A DNA stretch of 44,131 nt from Clostridia bacterium (GTDB lineage: Bacteria > Bacillota > Clostridia > Christensenellales > CAG-1252): NCBI GenBank assembly GCA_017615495.1, contig JAGAAA010000077.1, positions 1 through 44,131 on the forward strand, given 5' to 3'. Of this stretch, positions 15,680 to 24,220 are shown one piece after another. The position numbers were made by a program, and so were the translations under genes. The notes under the pieces are model-generated. The model was given only the letters and a program-made list of their open reading frames with translations. It had not been told where the DNA came from and made no database searches. Each line of letters starts with the position of its first letter. The first letter of the stretch is position 1.

Positions 15680-16417
15680 ATGAGCGCAAAAGACACGTTG
15701 AAAAATTTCGGCAAAAAAATCACTCCGGCATACATCACGAAGCTGGCTGTTCTGACGGGCATATCTTTCATTTTGTATATGTTCGCCAAATTCAGTCTTC
15801 CCTTTATGTTCCCCAGCTTCCTTGATATGCAGTTTTCGGAGCTCCCCGCCATCTTCGCAGGCTTCTCGCTGGGACCGGTAGCGGGTGTTTTGGTGATCGT
15901 TTTAAAATGCTTGTTGAAGTTCCCCTTCACAGCCACCGCCTTTGTTGGCGAACTCACCGACATGGTTCTTGGCATCCTGTACGTTTTGCCGGCGTCCATC
16001 ATCTACTATCGCAAAAAGACCAGAAAGACCGCTGTGATCGCATTGATCACCGGTACCGTGGCTTCCACTCTCGGCGCGATCCTTCTCAATAGGTTTGTTT
16101 CCATCCCCTTCTACGTTCAATTCTACTTTGGCGGAAACTTTGACACTCTGATCAACGTCTTCTGCAAGCCTTTGTATCACAGCATCACAAGGGAAAACTT
16201 CTACCTGATTTACCTGTCTGCGGCGGTGTTACCCTTCAACATCCTGCGCCTGTCACTCGTAAGCGTTGTGACCTTCCTCGTCTACAAGAGCCTTTCCAAA
16301 GCCTTGCACTGGGAGATCAAGCCCCGCAAAGTCGAAGCCCCCGCTGAGGAGCCCACAGAGCAAGTTCCCGTCACCGCCGAGGCTCAAACCACAGCTTCCG
16401 AAAACAGCGAAAATTAA
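15680..16417 (+). CDS. ribU: Riboflavin ECF transporter S component RibU
   Basis: The 245-residue protein is a membrane-embedded substrate-capture subunit for riboflavin in an energy-coupling factor transporter. It has about six hydrophobic segments, and the typical segment 'FMFPSFLDMQFSELPAIFAGFSLGPVAGVLV' identifies the RibU family (flavin-binding region around the D-x-S-x-x-P motif). The FMN riboswitch upstream independently supports the substrate. The start at 15680 has AGGAGG 6 bases upstream; the frame extends back through the riboswitch but that part is RNA, not protein. An unusual Glu/Pro/Thr-rich acidic tail of about 30 residues follows the last helix. The shared EcfA, EcfA' and EcfT subunits must be encoded elsewhere. 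A terminator follows at 16430. Confidence 0.95.
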   Translation: MSAKDTLKNFGKKITPAYITKLAVLTGISFILYMFAKFSLPFMFPSFLDMQFSELPAIFAGFSLGPVAGVLVIVLKCLLKFPFTATAFVGELTDMVLGILYVLPASIIYYRKKTRKTAVIALITGTVASTLGAILLNRFVSIPFYVQFYFGGNFDTLINVFCKPLYHSITRENFYLIYLSAAVLPFNILRLSLVSVVTFLVYKSLSKALHWEIKPRKVEAPAEEPTEQVPVTAEAQTTASENSEN

Positions 16418-16429
16418 ACCGTTGATCAA

Positions 16430-16467
16430 TAAAAAAAGTCCGAGGCGATCGCTTCGGACTTTTTATT
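16430..16467. terminator. Bidirectional terminator between ribU and nfnB
   Basis: A 10-bp stem (16437-16446 with 16451-16460, one G-U pair) with GATC loop is flanked by an A-tract on the left and a T-tract on the right, so it can end both rightward ribU and leftward nfnAB transcripts. Confidence 0.93.
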
Positions 16468-16478
16468 TTTACTTAAGC

Positions 16479-17891
16479 TTATTTGTTGGACAAATACTCG
16501 TCGATGGCTTTTGCCGCAACTTTGCCCGCGCCCATTGCGGAAATGACGGTAGCCGCGCCGGTAACCGCGTCGCCGCCGGCGTAAACCGCCACGCGGGAGG
16601 TGAGCCCATCCTCGTTTACGATGATGCCGCCGTGCGAATTGACGTCAAGACCTTCCGTGGTGTTCTTAAGAAGCGGGTTGGGCGAGGTTCCGATCGCCAT
16701 AATGACGACGTCGAGATCAATGTCGAATTCCGAACCCTCAATGGGTACGGGGCGCCTTCTGCCCTTTTGATCAGGCTCGCCAAGTTGCATTTGGATGCAG
16801 CGGATGCCCGTAACGAAGCCGTTTTTGGGGTCGCGCGGGTCGGCGTCGTTGTGATAGCCGAGGATCTCGATGGGGTTGGTCAAAAGACGGAATTCGATGC
16901 CTTCTTCGATGGCGTGCTCCACTTCTTCCTTTCTTGCGGGGAGCTCCTCCATCGAACGACGATAGACGATGTAAACCTTTTCCGCGCCGAGGCGAAGCGC
17001 CGTACGCGCCGCGTCCATCGCCACGTTACCGCCACCGACGACAGCCACTTTGCCGCCCTTCATGATGGGAGTATCGGGGTTTTCCTTATACGCCTTCATC
17101 AAGTTGCTTCTGGTCAAAAACTCGTTTGCGGAGTAAACGCCCTTTAAGGATTCGCCGGGGATGTTCATAAAGTTGGGAAGACCCGCGCCGGAGCCGATAA
17201 ACACCGCTTCAAAGCCCATTTGGAACAGCTCGTCCACCGTGAGCGTCTTGCCGATGACCACGTTGGTCATCACTTCCACGCCAAGCGCTTTCAAGGTTTC
17301 CACTTCCTTCTTGACGATGCTCTTGGGAAGACGGAATTCGGGGATGCCGTAAACCAGCACGCCGCCCGCGAGGTGCAACGCCTCGAAGACCGTCACTTTG
17401 TAACCCTTTTTGGCAAGGTCGCCGGCGCAAGTCAAGCCGGACGGACCCGAACCGATAACAGCCACTTTGTGCCCGTTGGGAACGGGGACTTCGGGAGCTT
17501 CCTTGGAATAAGTGTTGTGATAATCGGCAACGAACCTTTCCAGCCTACCGATACCGACGCTTTCCCCTTTTATGCCGCGCACGCACTTGCTTTCGCACTG
17601 CGTTTCCTGCGGGCAAACACGGCCGCAAACAGCGGGCAAAGAGGAAGTTTGCGTAATGATCTTATACGCGCCCTCAAAATCCATCTCTCTGATTTTGGCA
17701 ATGAACTCGGGAATATGGATGTTGACCGGGCAACCCGATACGCAAGGCATCGTTTTGCAGTTCAAACAACGGTTGGCTTCGTCAACGGCGACGCTCTCTT
17801 CGTAACCGAGAGCAACTTCGCTGAAATTGTGAGCGCGCACAGCCGCCGGCTGCGTGGGCATTTCGTTTTTCTTGGGATTCATATTAGGCAT
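16479..17891 (-). CDS. nfnB: NfnB-type NADPH oxidoreductase subunit (GltA-like)
   Basis: The 470-residue iron-sulfur flavoprotein resembles the small subunit of glutamate synthase (GltD/GltA family). Two cysteine clusters near the N-terminus (CLNCKTMPCVSGCP, and CGRVCPQETQCESKC) bind two [4Fe-4S] centres. FAD- and NADP-binding Rossmann motifs follow (VIGSGPSGLTCAGDLAKKG and VVGGGNVAMDAARTALRLGA), and the C-terminal GGDAVTGAATVISAMGAGK flavin motif closes the protein. No large glutamate synthase subunit is present. Instead the gene lies 3 bases after a ferredoxin-NADP reductase-like gene, and this pairing is the signature of NfnAB, which couples NADPH oxidation or formation to NAD+ and ferredoxin by flavin-based electron bifurcation. 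Many databases would label it 'glutamate synthase, homotetrameric' or SudA; context favours NfnB. Confidence 0.88.
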   Translation of the reverse strand: MPNMNPKKNEMPTQPAAVRAHNFSEVALGYEESVAVDEANRCLNCKTMPCVSGCPVNIHIPEFIAKIREMDFEGAYKIITQTSSLPAVCGRVCPQETQCESKCVRGIKGESVGIGRLERFVADYHNTYSKEAPEVPVPNGHKVAVIGSGPSGLTCAGDLAKKGYKVTVFEALHLAGGVLVYGIPEFRLPKSIVKKEVETLKALGVEVMTNVVIGKTLTVDELFQMGFEAVFIGSGAGLPNFMNIPGESLKGVYSANEFLTRSNLMKAYKENPDTPIMKGGKVAVVGGGNVAMDAARTALRLGAEKVYIVYRRSMEELPARKEEVEHAIEEGIEFRLLTNPIEILGYHNDADPRDPKNGFVTGIRCIQMQLGEPDQKGRRRPVPIEGSEFDIDLDVVIMAIGTSPNPLLKNTTEGLDVNSHGGIIVNEDGLTSRVAVYAGGDAVTGAATVISAMGAGKVAAKAIDEYLSNK

Positions 17892-17894
17892 ACA

Positions 17895-18743
17895 TCACAC
17901 CCCCTTGAAGAGATTGCAGACTTTTTCATGCGCTTTGCGCTCGAAGTCAAAATAAGTCCTTCCGCGCGACATCGCCTCGTCAAAATCCACTTCGTAACCG
18001 TTGAAATCAGGGCCGTCCACGCAAGCGAACTTGGTGACGCGCTTTCCGTCTTGGTTCAACGTTAAACGGCAACCGCCGCACATCCCCGTGCCGTCGATCA
18101 TGATCGGGTTCATCGAAACGGTGACGGGCACGCCGTACGGCTTTGCGGTCAAGGTGACGAACTTCATCATAATAAGCGGACCGATGGTGATGATCATATC
18201 GAACTTTTCACCCGCGTCAAGCATTTCCTTCAAAGGTACGGTAACGTTGCCGTGGCGAGCGTAGGAGCCGTCGTCCGTCATAACGACAAGCTTGTCCGAG
18301 CAGGCTTTGAACTCGTCTTCAAGGATCAAAAGGTCCTTGTTACGGAAGCCCACGATGCTCGTAACTTCGGTGCCCTGGGCGTGAAGCGCTTCCGCTACCG
18401 GAAGAGCAATGGCGCAACCGACGCCGCCGCCGATGACGCAAACCTTTTTAAGCCCCTCGATCTCGGTGGGGGTGCCAAGCGGACCGACGAAATCCTCAAT
18501 GAATTCGCCCTGCTTTTTGTGGTTGAGCTTTTCCGTCGTCGCGCCGACGATTTGGAAAATGATCTTAACGCCGCCGGTCTTTTTATCGGTGCCGGCGATG
18601 GTCAAAGGGATCCTCTCCCCCTCTTCGTCCACGCGAAGGATGATGAACTGCCCCGCTTTTGCCTTGTTGGCAACGAGGGGAGCCTCGATCTCCATCATCG
18701 TAACGGTAGGATTCAAACTTTTTTTCGTAATGATTTTGTACAT
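17895..18743 (-). CDS. nfnA: NfnA-type ferredoxin/NAD(P) reductase subunit
   Basis: The 282-residue protein belongs to the dihydroorotate dehydrogenase electron-transfer/sulfide dehydrogenase beta family. It contains an FAD-binding barrel (PLTIAGTDKKTGGVKIIFQIVG), an NAD-binding domain (CVIGGGVGCAIALPVAEAL), and a C-terminal [2Fe-2S]-binding loop DGTGMCGGCRLTL...FACVDGPDF. In NfnAB this subunit carries the FAD that handles NAD(H) and the 2Fe-2S cluster. The start is the ATG at 18743 (MYKIITKKSL), with AAAGGA just upstream and the promoter before it; an extension to 18815 would include the promoter. It is the first gene of a two-gene operon with nfnB. The same family also acts with PyrD, but no pyrD is nearby. 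Confidence 0.9.
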   Translation of the reverse strand: MYKIITKKSLNPTVTMMEIEAPLVANKAKAGQFIILRVDEEGERIPLTIAGTDKKTGGVKIIFQIVGATTEKLNHKKQGEFIEDFVGPLGTPTEIEGLKKVCVIGGGVGCAIALPVAEALHAQGTEVTSIVGFRNKDLLILEDEFKACSDKLVVMTDDGSYARHGNVTVPLKEMLDAGEKFDMIITIGPLIMMKFVTLTAKPYGVPVTVSMNPIMIDGTGMCGGCRLTLNQDGKRVTKFACVDGPDFNGYEVDFDEAMSRGRTYFDFERKAHEKVCNLFKGV

Positions 18744-18764
18744 ATCCTTTACCTCGATAAAGTT

Positions 18765-18793
18765 ATTATATCGGCTATTTCTTCGCCCGTCAA
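18765..18793 (-). promoter_or_regulatory. nfnAB promoter
   Basis: On the minus strand TTGACG (18788-18793) and a perfect TATAAT (18765-18770) are spaced by 17 bases. The nfnA ATG is 21 bases downstream. No terminator was seen between the upstream smsB stop and this promoter. Confidence 0.8.
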
Positions 18794-18847
18794 GGCGACA
18801 AAACGCAATCCTCAAAGAAAGTCTTTATACGTGATATAAATCCTTTC

Positions 18848-19771
18848 TTAACGCAAGAATCCGTTGATGATCTGTTCTTCCGCTTCCTGCTCGGTAAGCC
18901 CGAGGGTCATCAGCTTGACAAGTTGCTCCCCCGCGATCTTTCCGATCGCCGCTTCGTGCAAGAGCGATGCGTCCACGTGGTTTGCCTGCAAGCCGGGCAC
19001 TGCGAGGATCTTGCCGTTGTTCATAATGATGGAATCGCATTCCGTATGGCCGTAGCAAGGCGCGTTGCCCACGATCTTGGCGTCGAATTTTTGGAAGGAA
19101 TCATCCCTTGCGACGGAACGGGAAACCACGTCCGCGCTGGAGCCTTCCCCATCGAGGACGACTTCGTAAGCGCTGACGGCGTTTTGATTGTCGTGCGTCA
19201 TCAAACGTTCCCGCACGACGAGCTTTGCGTTCTCTTTTAGTTTGGCAATGGTTTTGCGCTCGGTATCGTCCACGCCTTTGATCTGCACCATTTCCATCGT
19301 CATTTCGGCGCCTTCATCAAGATACGCCTCGGTGACGGGGTTCAAGATGCGCTTTCCGACACCGTTTCCGGAGCCGTAGTGCTTTTCAACGTAACGGACC
19401 TTTGCCCCTTTTTTCAAAAAGAAGCGGTGCACGCCGTCGTGCTGTGAATCCCCTGCGCCGCAGTTGTCGATGCCGCAGCCTGCCACGATCAAAACGTCCG
19501 CGTCCTCGCCGACGTAAAAATCGTTGTAGACCACTTCTTTCAAACCGCTCTTCGTCAAAACGACGGGGATATGAACGCTTTCGTTTTTGGTGCCCGGCTT
19601 GATCTCGATATCAATACCGCTGACGTCCTTTTTGGAAGTGATAACGATATGATCGGTGGAACGGCGCCCGATCGCCTGAGAATCGGAACGAATGTTGTAC
19701 GCGCCCTCCGGCACGTCGTGCAATTCCGCAACTTCTTCCAGCAAGCGGAGCTGTATTTCGTCAAACTTCAT
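18848..19771 (-). CDS. SufB/SufD-family scaffold protein of a minimal SUF (SMS) system
   Basis: The 307-residue protein matches the SufBD beta-helix family but is much shorter than SufB (~470) or SufD (~420). The typical end is present: HTECDSIIMN, 'VPGLQANHVDASLLHEAAIGKIAGEQL', where SufB-type proteins have the conserved His/Glu region contacting SufC, then a short helical tail. It also contains a cysteine-rich stretch 'VAGCGIDNCGAGDSQHDGVHRF' that could bind metal. It overlaps the SufC-type ATPase gene by 4 bases. A two-gene SufC-SufB unit without SufS, SufU or SufD is the SmsCB arrangement regarded as an ancestral Fe-S assembly machine of anaerobes. The expected role is Fe-S cluster scaffolding in the cytosol. 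The sulfur source is not encoded here. Confidence 0.88.
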   Translation of the reverse strand: MKFDEIQLRLLEEVAELHDVPEGAYNIRSDSQAIGRRSTDHIVITSKKDVSGIDIEIKPGTKNESVHIPVVLTKSGLKEVVYNDFYVGEDADVLIVAGCGIDNCGAGDSQHDGVHRFFLKKGAKVRYVEKHYGSGNGVGKRILNPVTEAYLDEGAEMTMEMVQIKGVDDTERKTIAKLKENAKLVVRERLMTHDNQNAVSAYEVVLDGEGSSADVVSRSVARDDSFQKFDAKIVGNAPCYGHTECDSIIMNNGKILAVPGLQANHVDASLLHEAAIGKIAGEQLVKLMTLGLTEQEAEEQIINGFLR

Positions 19772-20514
19772 ACTTCTTCCTCCCCTGCTGTGCCCGTGCA
19801 GAAATTCAAAACGCTAGCGGAGCCCAAAAGGGTGGGCAAGATCTCCTCTTTGGAGCCCTTGCGGTCCACCTTACCGCCACCGATGACGACGATCTCGTCC
19901 GCGATGTTCAAAATGCGCTCTTGGTGCGAAATGATGATGATGGAACGGTCCTGAACGTCGCGACGCATCCCTTCGAAAACCTTGATCAAATTGTTGAAGC
20001 TCCAAAGGTCGATACCCGCTTCCGGCTCGTCAAAAATGGAAAGCGACGTCGCGCGGGATAAGATCTGCGCGATCTCGATGCGCTTAAGTTCCCCACCGGA
20101 CAAACTGGAATTCAGCTCGCGATCGATGTAATCGCGGGCGCAAAGACCGACGGCGGAAAGATACTTGCAGGCGTCACCGACGGCAAGCTTTTTGCCGCTT
20201 GCGATACGAAGAAGATCCAAAACCTTCAAACCTTTGAATTTGACGGGCTGTTGAAACGCAAAAGAGATGCCCTTCTTCGCGCGGTCGGTCACCGAAAGAT
20301 CGGTAATATCCTCCCCGTTGAAAAGGATCTTGCCGGACGTGGGCTTCTCAATGCCCATGATCAACTTGGCAAGCGTGGATTTGCCGCCTCCGTTGGGACC
20401 GGTGATCACGACGAGCTTGCCGTCTTCGATCTTCAAAGAGACGTCCTTGACGATCTCTTTATCCTTGCCCTTTTCCTCCGGAACGGCGAATGAAACGTTT
20501 TTCAGTTCTAACAT
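19768..20514 (-). CDS. sufC: SufC-type Fe-S assembly ATPase
   Basis: A 248-residue ABC-type ATPase without membrane partner. Walker A is GPNGGGKST (about 39-47), the Q-loop lies in ISFAFQQPV, the signature is LSGGELKRIEIAQIL, Walker B is LSIFDEPEAGID, and the switch His is in IIISHQ. The sequence type (FQQPVKFKG, GGELKRIEI, EPEAGID) is that of SufC, not of transporters. It drives shape changes in the SufB-like scaffold encoded immediately downstream. The start at 20514 has a GAGGGG site and lies 30 bases after the -10 box. It could also be called SmsC, given the minimal two-gene context. Confidence 0.93.
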   Translation of the reverse strand: MLELKNVSFAVPEEKGKDKEIVKDVSLKIEDGKLVVITGPNGGGKSTLAKLIMGIEKPTSGKILFNGEDITDLSVTDRAKKGISFAFQQPVKFKGLKVLDLLRIASGKKLAVGDACKYLSAVGLCARDYIDRELNSSLSGGELKRIEIAQILSRATSLSIFDEPEAGIDLWSFNNLIKVFEGMRRDVQDRSIIIISHQERILNIADEIVVIGGGKVDRKGSKEEILPTLLGSASVLNFCTGTAGEEEV

Positions 20515-20544
20515 ATTTCCCCTCAGGATAAATATTCTTTGATA

Positions 20545-20573
20545 ATTATAATACTTTTTTTTAATTATGTCTT
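20545..20573 (-). promoter_or_regulatory. sufC-sufB promoter
   Basis: On the minus strand TATAAT (20545-20550) lies 17 bases after AAGACA (20568-20573, four of six matches to the -35 consensus); the spacer contains an eight-A tract. The leader carries the GAGGGG ribosome binding site. No IscR or Rrf2 operator was recognised. Confidence 0.6.
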
Positions 20574-20634
20574 GCGTTTTTGCCGTTATTGATGATTTTT
20601 GACGAAATTATTTTCAAAAAATGCGTTTTACGTT

Positions 20635-20659
20635 AAAAAAAGGGGCTCAAGCGAGCCCC
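20635..20659 (-). terminator. Terminator of the carbohydrate locus (after pgm)
   Basis: Reading leftward, a perfect 7-bp GC-rich stem (GGGGCTC / GAGCCCC; plus-strand arms 20642-20648 and 20653-20659) with a 4-base loop is followed by seven T. It starts 13 bases after the mutase stop and is the only strong terminator found between here and the right edge, consistent with one long transcription unit. Confidence 0.93.
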
Positions 20660-20672
20660 CTCTTTTGCGTTT

Positions 20673-22292
20673 TTACTTTTGGATCTGGCACCTGTAGATC
20701 TTGAGTTTGGGTTCCGTACCGGAAGGACGCACCACCATCGTGCCGCCGTCTTCGAAGGTAAATTTCAAAACGTTGGACTTGGGCAACCCGTCGATGCCGA
20801 GCGAATAGTCCTTTTTGGTGACGACTTTTTTGCCTTCGACTTCGGTCGCTTTTCTGTAGTCGTCCATGATGTTTTTCATCTTCACGAAGCCTTCCTGCCC
20901 TTCGAACGCAAAGCTTTCAAGGGTGGAGACGTAATGCCCGAATTTGTCGTATATTTCTTGCAATTTGTCCAAAAGGGAGATGCCCTTTGCGCGGTAATAG
21001 GCAAACATTTCGGCGATCATAAACACGCCGTCCACGGCGTCCTTATCACGCACGTACGAACCGGTCAAATAACCGTAGCTCTCCTCAAAACCGAGAATGT
21101 AGGAATCCGCCGCGTTCTTCTTTTCCAACAGACCGATCTGCTCGCCGATGTACTTAAACCCGGTCAAAACGTTGACGGTGCGGATGCCGTAACTTTGAGC
21201 GATCTTTTCCGCAAGGTCGCTGGTGACGATGGTCTTAACGAAGACGGGATCTTTGGGCATAATGCCGTTTTTAATGCGCATCGACGCGATAAAATCCAAA
21301 AGAAGGAAGCCCGTTTCGTTGCCCGTCAAGAGGGTGAAGTCGCCCTGCTTGTTTTTGACGGCGATGCCCACCCTGTCGCAATCGGGGTCGGTGGCGATCA
21401 AGATATCTGCGTTGTTCTCCTTTGCGTAACGCAAGCCGAGTTCCAACGCTTCCCTGATCTCGGGGTTGGGGTACGGGCAAGTCGGGAAATGACCGTCGGG
21501 GAATTCCTGCTCCTTGACGATCTTGACGTTTTTAAAGCCCGTTTCCTTAAGGATTCTCGTCACGGGGACGAGGCCCGTGCCGTTGAGCGGCGTATAGATG
21601 ATGCTTGCGCTTCTATCCGCCTTTTCCCCGCCGAGGACGGATTCCTTTTTGACCCTTTCGATGAACTCGGTCAAAATTTCGTCCTTGATGTACTCAATGG
21701 CGCCGGATTGAAGGGCTTTGTCGAAGTCAACGATCTTAACGTCGTCAAAAACGTCGGTCTTTTCAATGAGCGCGAGGGTCTCGTTTGCCGCGTCTTCAGT
21801 GATCTGGCAACCGTCCGAGCCGTACACCTTGTAACCGTTGTATTTTGCGGGGTTGTGCGACGCCGTCACCATAACGCCCGCCGCGGCGCCCAAACGACGC
21901 ACGGCAAAGGACAAACACGGCGTGGGCATCAAGGTCTTGTACAAATAAACTTTAATGCCGTTTGCCGCAAAGATCGCCGCCGCTCTCTTGGCGAAGACGT
22001 CGGAATTGATCCTCGAATCGTAGCTGATGGCAACGACGCGCGCTTTGGGCTCAAAGTGCTTTACCACGTAATCGGCAAGACCTTGCGTAGCCTTGCCCAC
22101 GGTGTAAACGTTCATTCTGTTGGTGCCCGCGCCAAGCACACCGCGTAAGCCGCCCGTGCCGAACTCCAAATCGCGGTAGAAGGCGTCCGAAACCTTGTTT
22201 TGGTCGCTTTCAATGGCTAAGAGTTCATCCAAGAGCTCTTTTTCTTTTACGTTGCTTTTCCAAGTTTCAAATAATACTTTTACGTCTCTCAT
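20673..22292 (-). CDS. Phosphoglucomutase/phosphomannomutase family protein
   Basis: The 539-residue alpha-D-phosphohexomutase interconverts hexose-1-phosphate and hexose-6-phosphate. The phosphoserine loop TASHNPAKYNGYKVYG has the catalytic Ser at about 145. The Mg2+ loop is DPDCDRVGIAV. The sugar-specificity loop is GFEESYGYL, and the phosphate-binding segment near the C-terminus is VRPSGTEPKLKIY. The family (PGM2-like, long form) includes enzymes acting on glucose and on mannose, so substrate is not settled. It is the last gene of the leftward carbohydrate cluster, 17 bases after the transporter ATPase, where it would convert the sugar-1-phosphate released by the GH130 enzymes. The expected location is the cytosol. 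Confidence 0.93.
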   Translation of the reverse strand: MRDVKVLFETWKSNVKEKELLDELLAIESDQNKVSDAFYRDLEFGTGGLRGVLGAGTNRMNVYTVGKATQGLADYVVKHFEPKARVVAISYDSRINSDVFAKRAAAIFAANGIKVYLYKTLMPTPCLSFAVRRLGAAAGVMVTASHNPAKYNGYKVYGSDGCQITEDAANETLALIEKTDVFDDVKIVDFDKALQSGAIEYIKDEILTEFIERVKKESVLGGEKADRSASIIYTPLNGTGLVPVTRILKETGFKNVKIVKEQEFPDGHFPTCPYPNPEIREALELGLRYAKENNADILIATDPDCDRVGIAVKNKQGDFTLLTGNETGFLLLDFIASMRIKNGIMPKDPVFVKTIVTSDLAEKIAQSYGIRTVNVLTGFKYIGEQIGLLEKKNAADSYILGFEESYGYLTGSYVRDKDAVDGVFMIAEMFAYYRAKGISLLDKLQEIYDKFGHYVSTLESFAFEGQEGFVKMKNIMDDYRKATEVEGKKVVTKKDYSLGIDGLPKSNVLKFTFEDGGTMVVRPSGTEPKLKIYRCQIQK

Positions 22293-22309
22293 ATCCTGTT
22301 CCTCTTTTT

Positions 22310-24220
22310 TTATTTTTTGATCAATTCAAAGCTATCCTTGCCTATAACGAGCTTAAACACCGGCATCTTATAAACCGAGAAGGTTGCCGGGATGACCGCC
22401 GTCACGTAGTTGTCAAAGCCCTTAACGGCGCAGAACACGGCGTTTTTGTCGCCGAGCCTATCTTCGTCGTACGCCTTGGCGGAAACCGCGTTTGCGGCGG
22501 GCACGTACTCGACTTTGTTCTTTTTGGCGTACTTTTTGTCGTACACGAAACCGATCTTATCCGAAATAAGCTTGATCTTGTAATCGCCGTCCGCTACGCC
22601 GAGGTCGTCGTAAACCAAGCTGTTGCCAGCCAATTTCACCGTCGTCTTGCCGTTTTTGGTCGTGACCACGCAATCTGCGGTGTTGTCGGAGACCTTCTCG
22701 CGGGAATTCAAGCGCAAGCCGTCTTTGCCGTGGAATGTGATCTCGGAGAAAGGCACGTACAGATCCATTTCATCGCCTGCGGCAGGGATCACTTTGGAAA
22801 GTGACTTAGCGCCCTGTTCTTCCATCTTCTTTTCAAAGTAAGACGTCTTGATGCGGAAAACGAAGTACCCGTCCTTGGCGTCGCTGTTTACGTAGAAAGC
22901 GATGCAATCGTTGCCCTGCACGGTAAAGTCCACCTTGGCTTTGATGTGGATGCTGTCGGGCGCGGGCTCCAAACGAACTTCCGTCGCGGGAACGCGTATC
23001 TCGGAAAGATCGCGGAGCGTGAAGTCAAAGAACTTTTGACGGATCGACTCGGGAAGCGCGGCGCGGGTGCCGTTAAGCACGAGGTCGTCCCCTTCCACCG
23101 AGCACGGTACGCGATTTACGTCGGGCACGCCCATAATGGACTGCTTGGTCTCGGCGTCAAAGAGGTGCGCCTTGTCCATATCGAAGGAGAGGAAGAGCTC
23201 CTTGCCTTCGACGATGTCGTAATCGGTGGGGATCTTCACGATAACGTTGGAATCAAGCCCCGCAACTTCGGCGTAAATGATGGTTTCGCTGCCGAGGTGC
23301 TCCACGACGTCCACCTTTGCTTTGATGCCGGAAGACGCGAGTTTGATGTTTTCCGGGCGGACACCGAAAAGCACGCGCTCACCGATGTACTGCCTGTCGG
23401 AAAGTTGTTTTGCCTTGGTTTCGGGGAAAGACGCGGTATGCCCTTCGCCAAAAGCGATGCCAAGCCCCTTATCTTCCACCAAATTCGCCTCGAAAATGTT
23501 CATTTGCGGCGAACCCAAGAAGGTTGCGACGAACACGTTTCTGGGCTGCTCGTAAAGCGTCGCGGGGGAATCCACCTGCTGGATGAACCCGTCCTTCATA
23601 ACGACGATGCGGTCGCCCATAGTCATTGCCTCGGTTTGGTCGTGCGTAACGTAAATAAAGGTGGTGGCAAGACGCTTATGTAACTTGGTGATCTCCGCCC
23701 TCATCTGCACGCGGAGTTTGGCGTCGAGGTTGGAAAGCGGCTCGTCCAAAAGGAATACGTTGGGCTCACGCACGATGGCGCGGCCAAGCGCCACTCTCTG
23801 CCTTTGACCGCCGGAAAGCGCCTTGGGCTTTCTTGCGAGAAGGTCGGTAATGCCAAGGATCGCCGCCGCGTTTTTGACCCTCTTTTCGATCTCTTTGGCG
23901 TTGACTTTGCGCAGTTTCAAACCGAAAGCCATGTTTTGGAAAACCGTCATATGAGGATAGAGCGCGTAGTTTTGGAACACCATCGCGATGTTTCTATCCT
24001 TGGGCTCGACGTCGTTCATTTTGGAACCGCCGATGAAGAGACTACCCGAAGTGATCTCCTCCAATCCCGCGATCATCCTGAGCGTCGTACTTTTGCCGCA
24101 ACCGGACGGGCCGACGAAAACCACGAATTCTTTGTCCGCGATCTTGAGGTTGAAATCCGAAACGGCGCGCACGCCGCCTTCATAAACCTTGTAGATGTTT
24201 TCGAGCAATAAATCAGCCAT
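22310..24220 (-). CDS. MsmX/UgpC-type sugar ABC ATPase with a long C-terminal extension
   Basis: The first ~370 residues are a typical CUT1 carbohydrate-importer ATPase: Walker A GPSGCGKST at about 37-45, signature LSGGQRQRVALGRAI, Walker B NVFLLDEPLSNLDAKLR, switch His in YVTHDQTEAMTMGDRI, then the TOBE/MOP regulatory domain with VRPENIKL and FDMDKAHLFDAET, where such proteins usually end. Here about 260 further residues follow, predicted mostly beta-strand, with no motif that I recognise (total 636). The frame is clean and in the same codon style, so it is not a read-through artefact. The protein probably energises the permeases at 34.8-36.7 kb, which lack an ATPase of their own; it may serve other sugar importers as MsmX does. 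The extension could be a sensor or partner-binding region (inference). Confidence 0.92.
   Translation of the reverse strand: MADLLLENIYKVYEGGVRAVSDFNLKIADKEFVVFVGPSGCGKSTTLRMIAGLEEITSGSLFIGGSKMNDVEPKDRNIAMVFQNYALYPHMTVFQNMAFGLKLRKVNAKEIEKRVKNAAAILGITDLLARKPKALSGGQRQRVALGRAIVREPNVFLLDEPLSNLDAKLRVQMRAEITKLHKRLATTFIYVTHDQTEAMTMGDRIVVMKDGFIQQVDSPATLYEQPRNVFVATFLGSPQMNIFEANLVEDKGLGIAFGEGHTASFPETKAKQLSDRQYIGERVLFGVRPENIKLASSGIKAKVDVVEHLGSETIIYAEVAGLDSNVIVKIPTDYDIVEGKELFLSFDMDKAHLFDAETKQSIMGVPDVNRVPCSVEGDDLVLNGTRAALPESIRQKFFDFTLRDLSEIRVPATEVRLEPAPDSIHIKAKVDFTVQGNDCIAFYVNSDAKDGYFVFRIKTSYFEKKMEEQGAKSLSKVIPAAGDEMDLYVPFSEITFHGKDGLRLNSREKVSDNTADCVVTTKNGKTTVKLAGNSLVYDDLGVADGDYKIKLISDKIGFVYDKKYAKKNKVEYVPAANAVSAKAYDEDRLGDKNAVFCAVKGFDNYVTAVIPATFSVYKMPVFKLVIGKDSFELIKK

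Noticed and set aside
16479..17891. Name 'glutamate synthase small subunit'
   Set aside because: No large subunit is adjacent and the neighbour is an NfnA-type subunit, so NfnB is the better reading.
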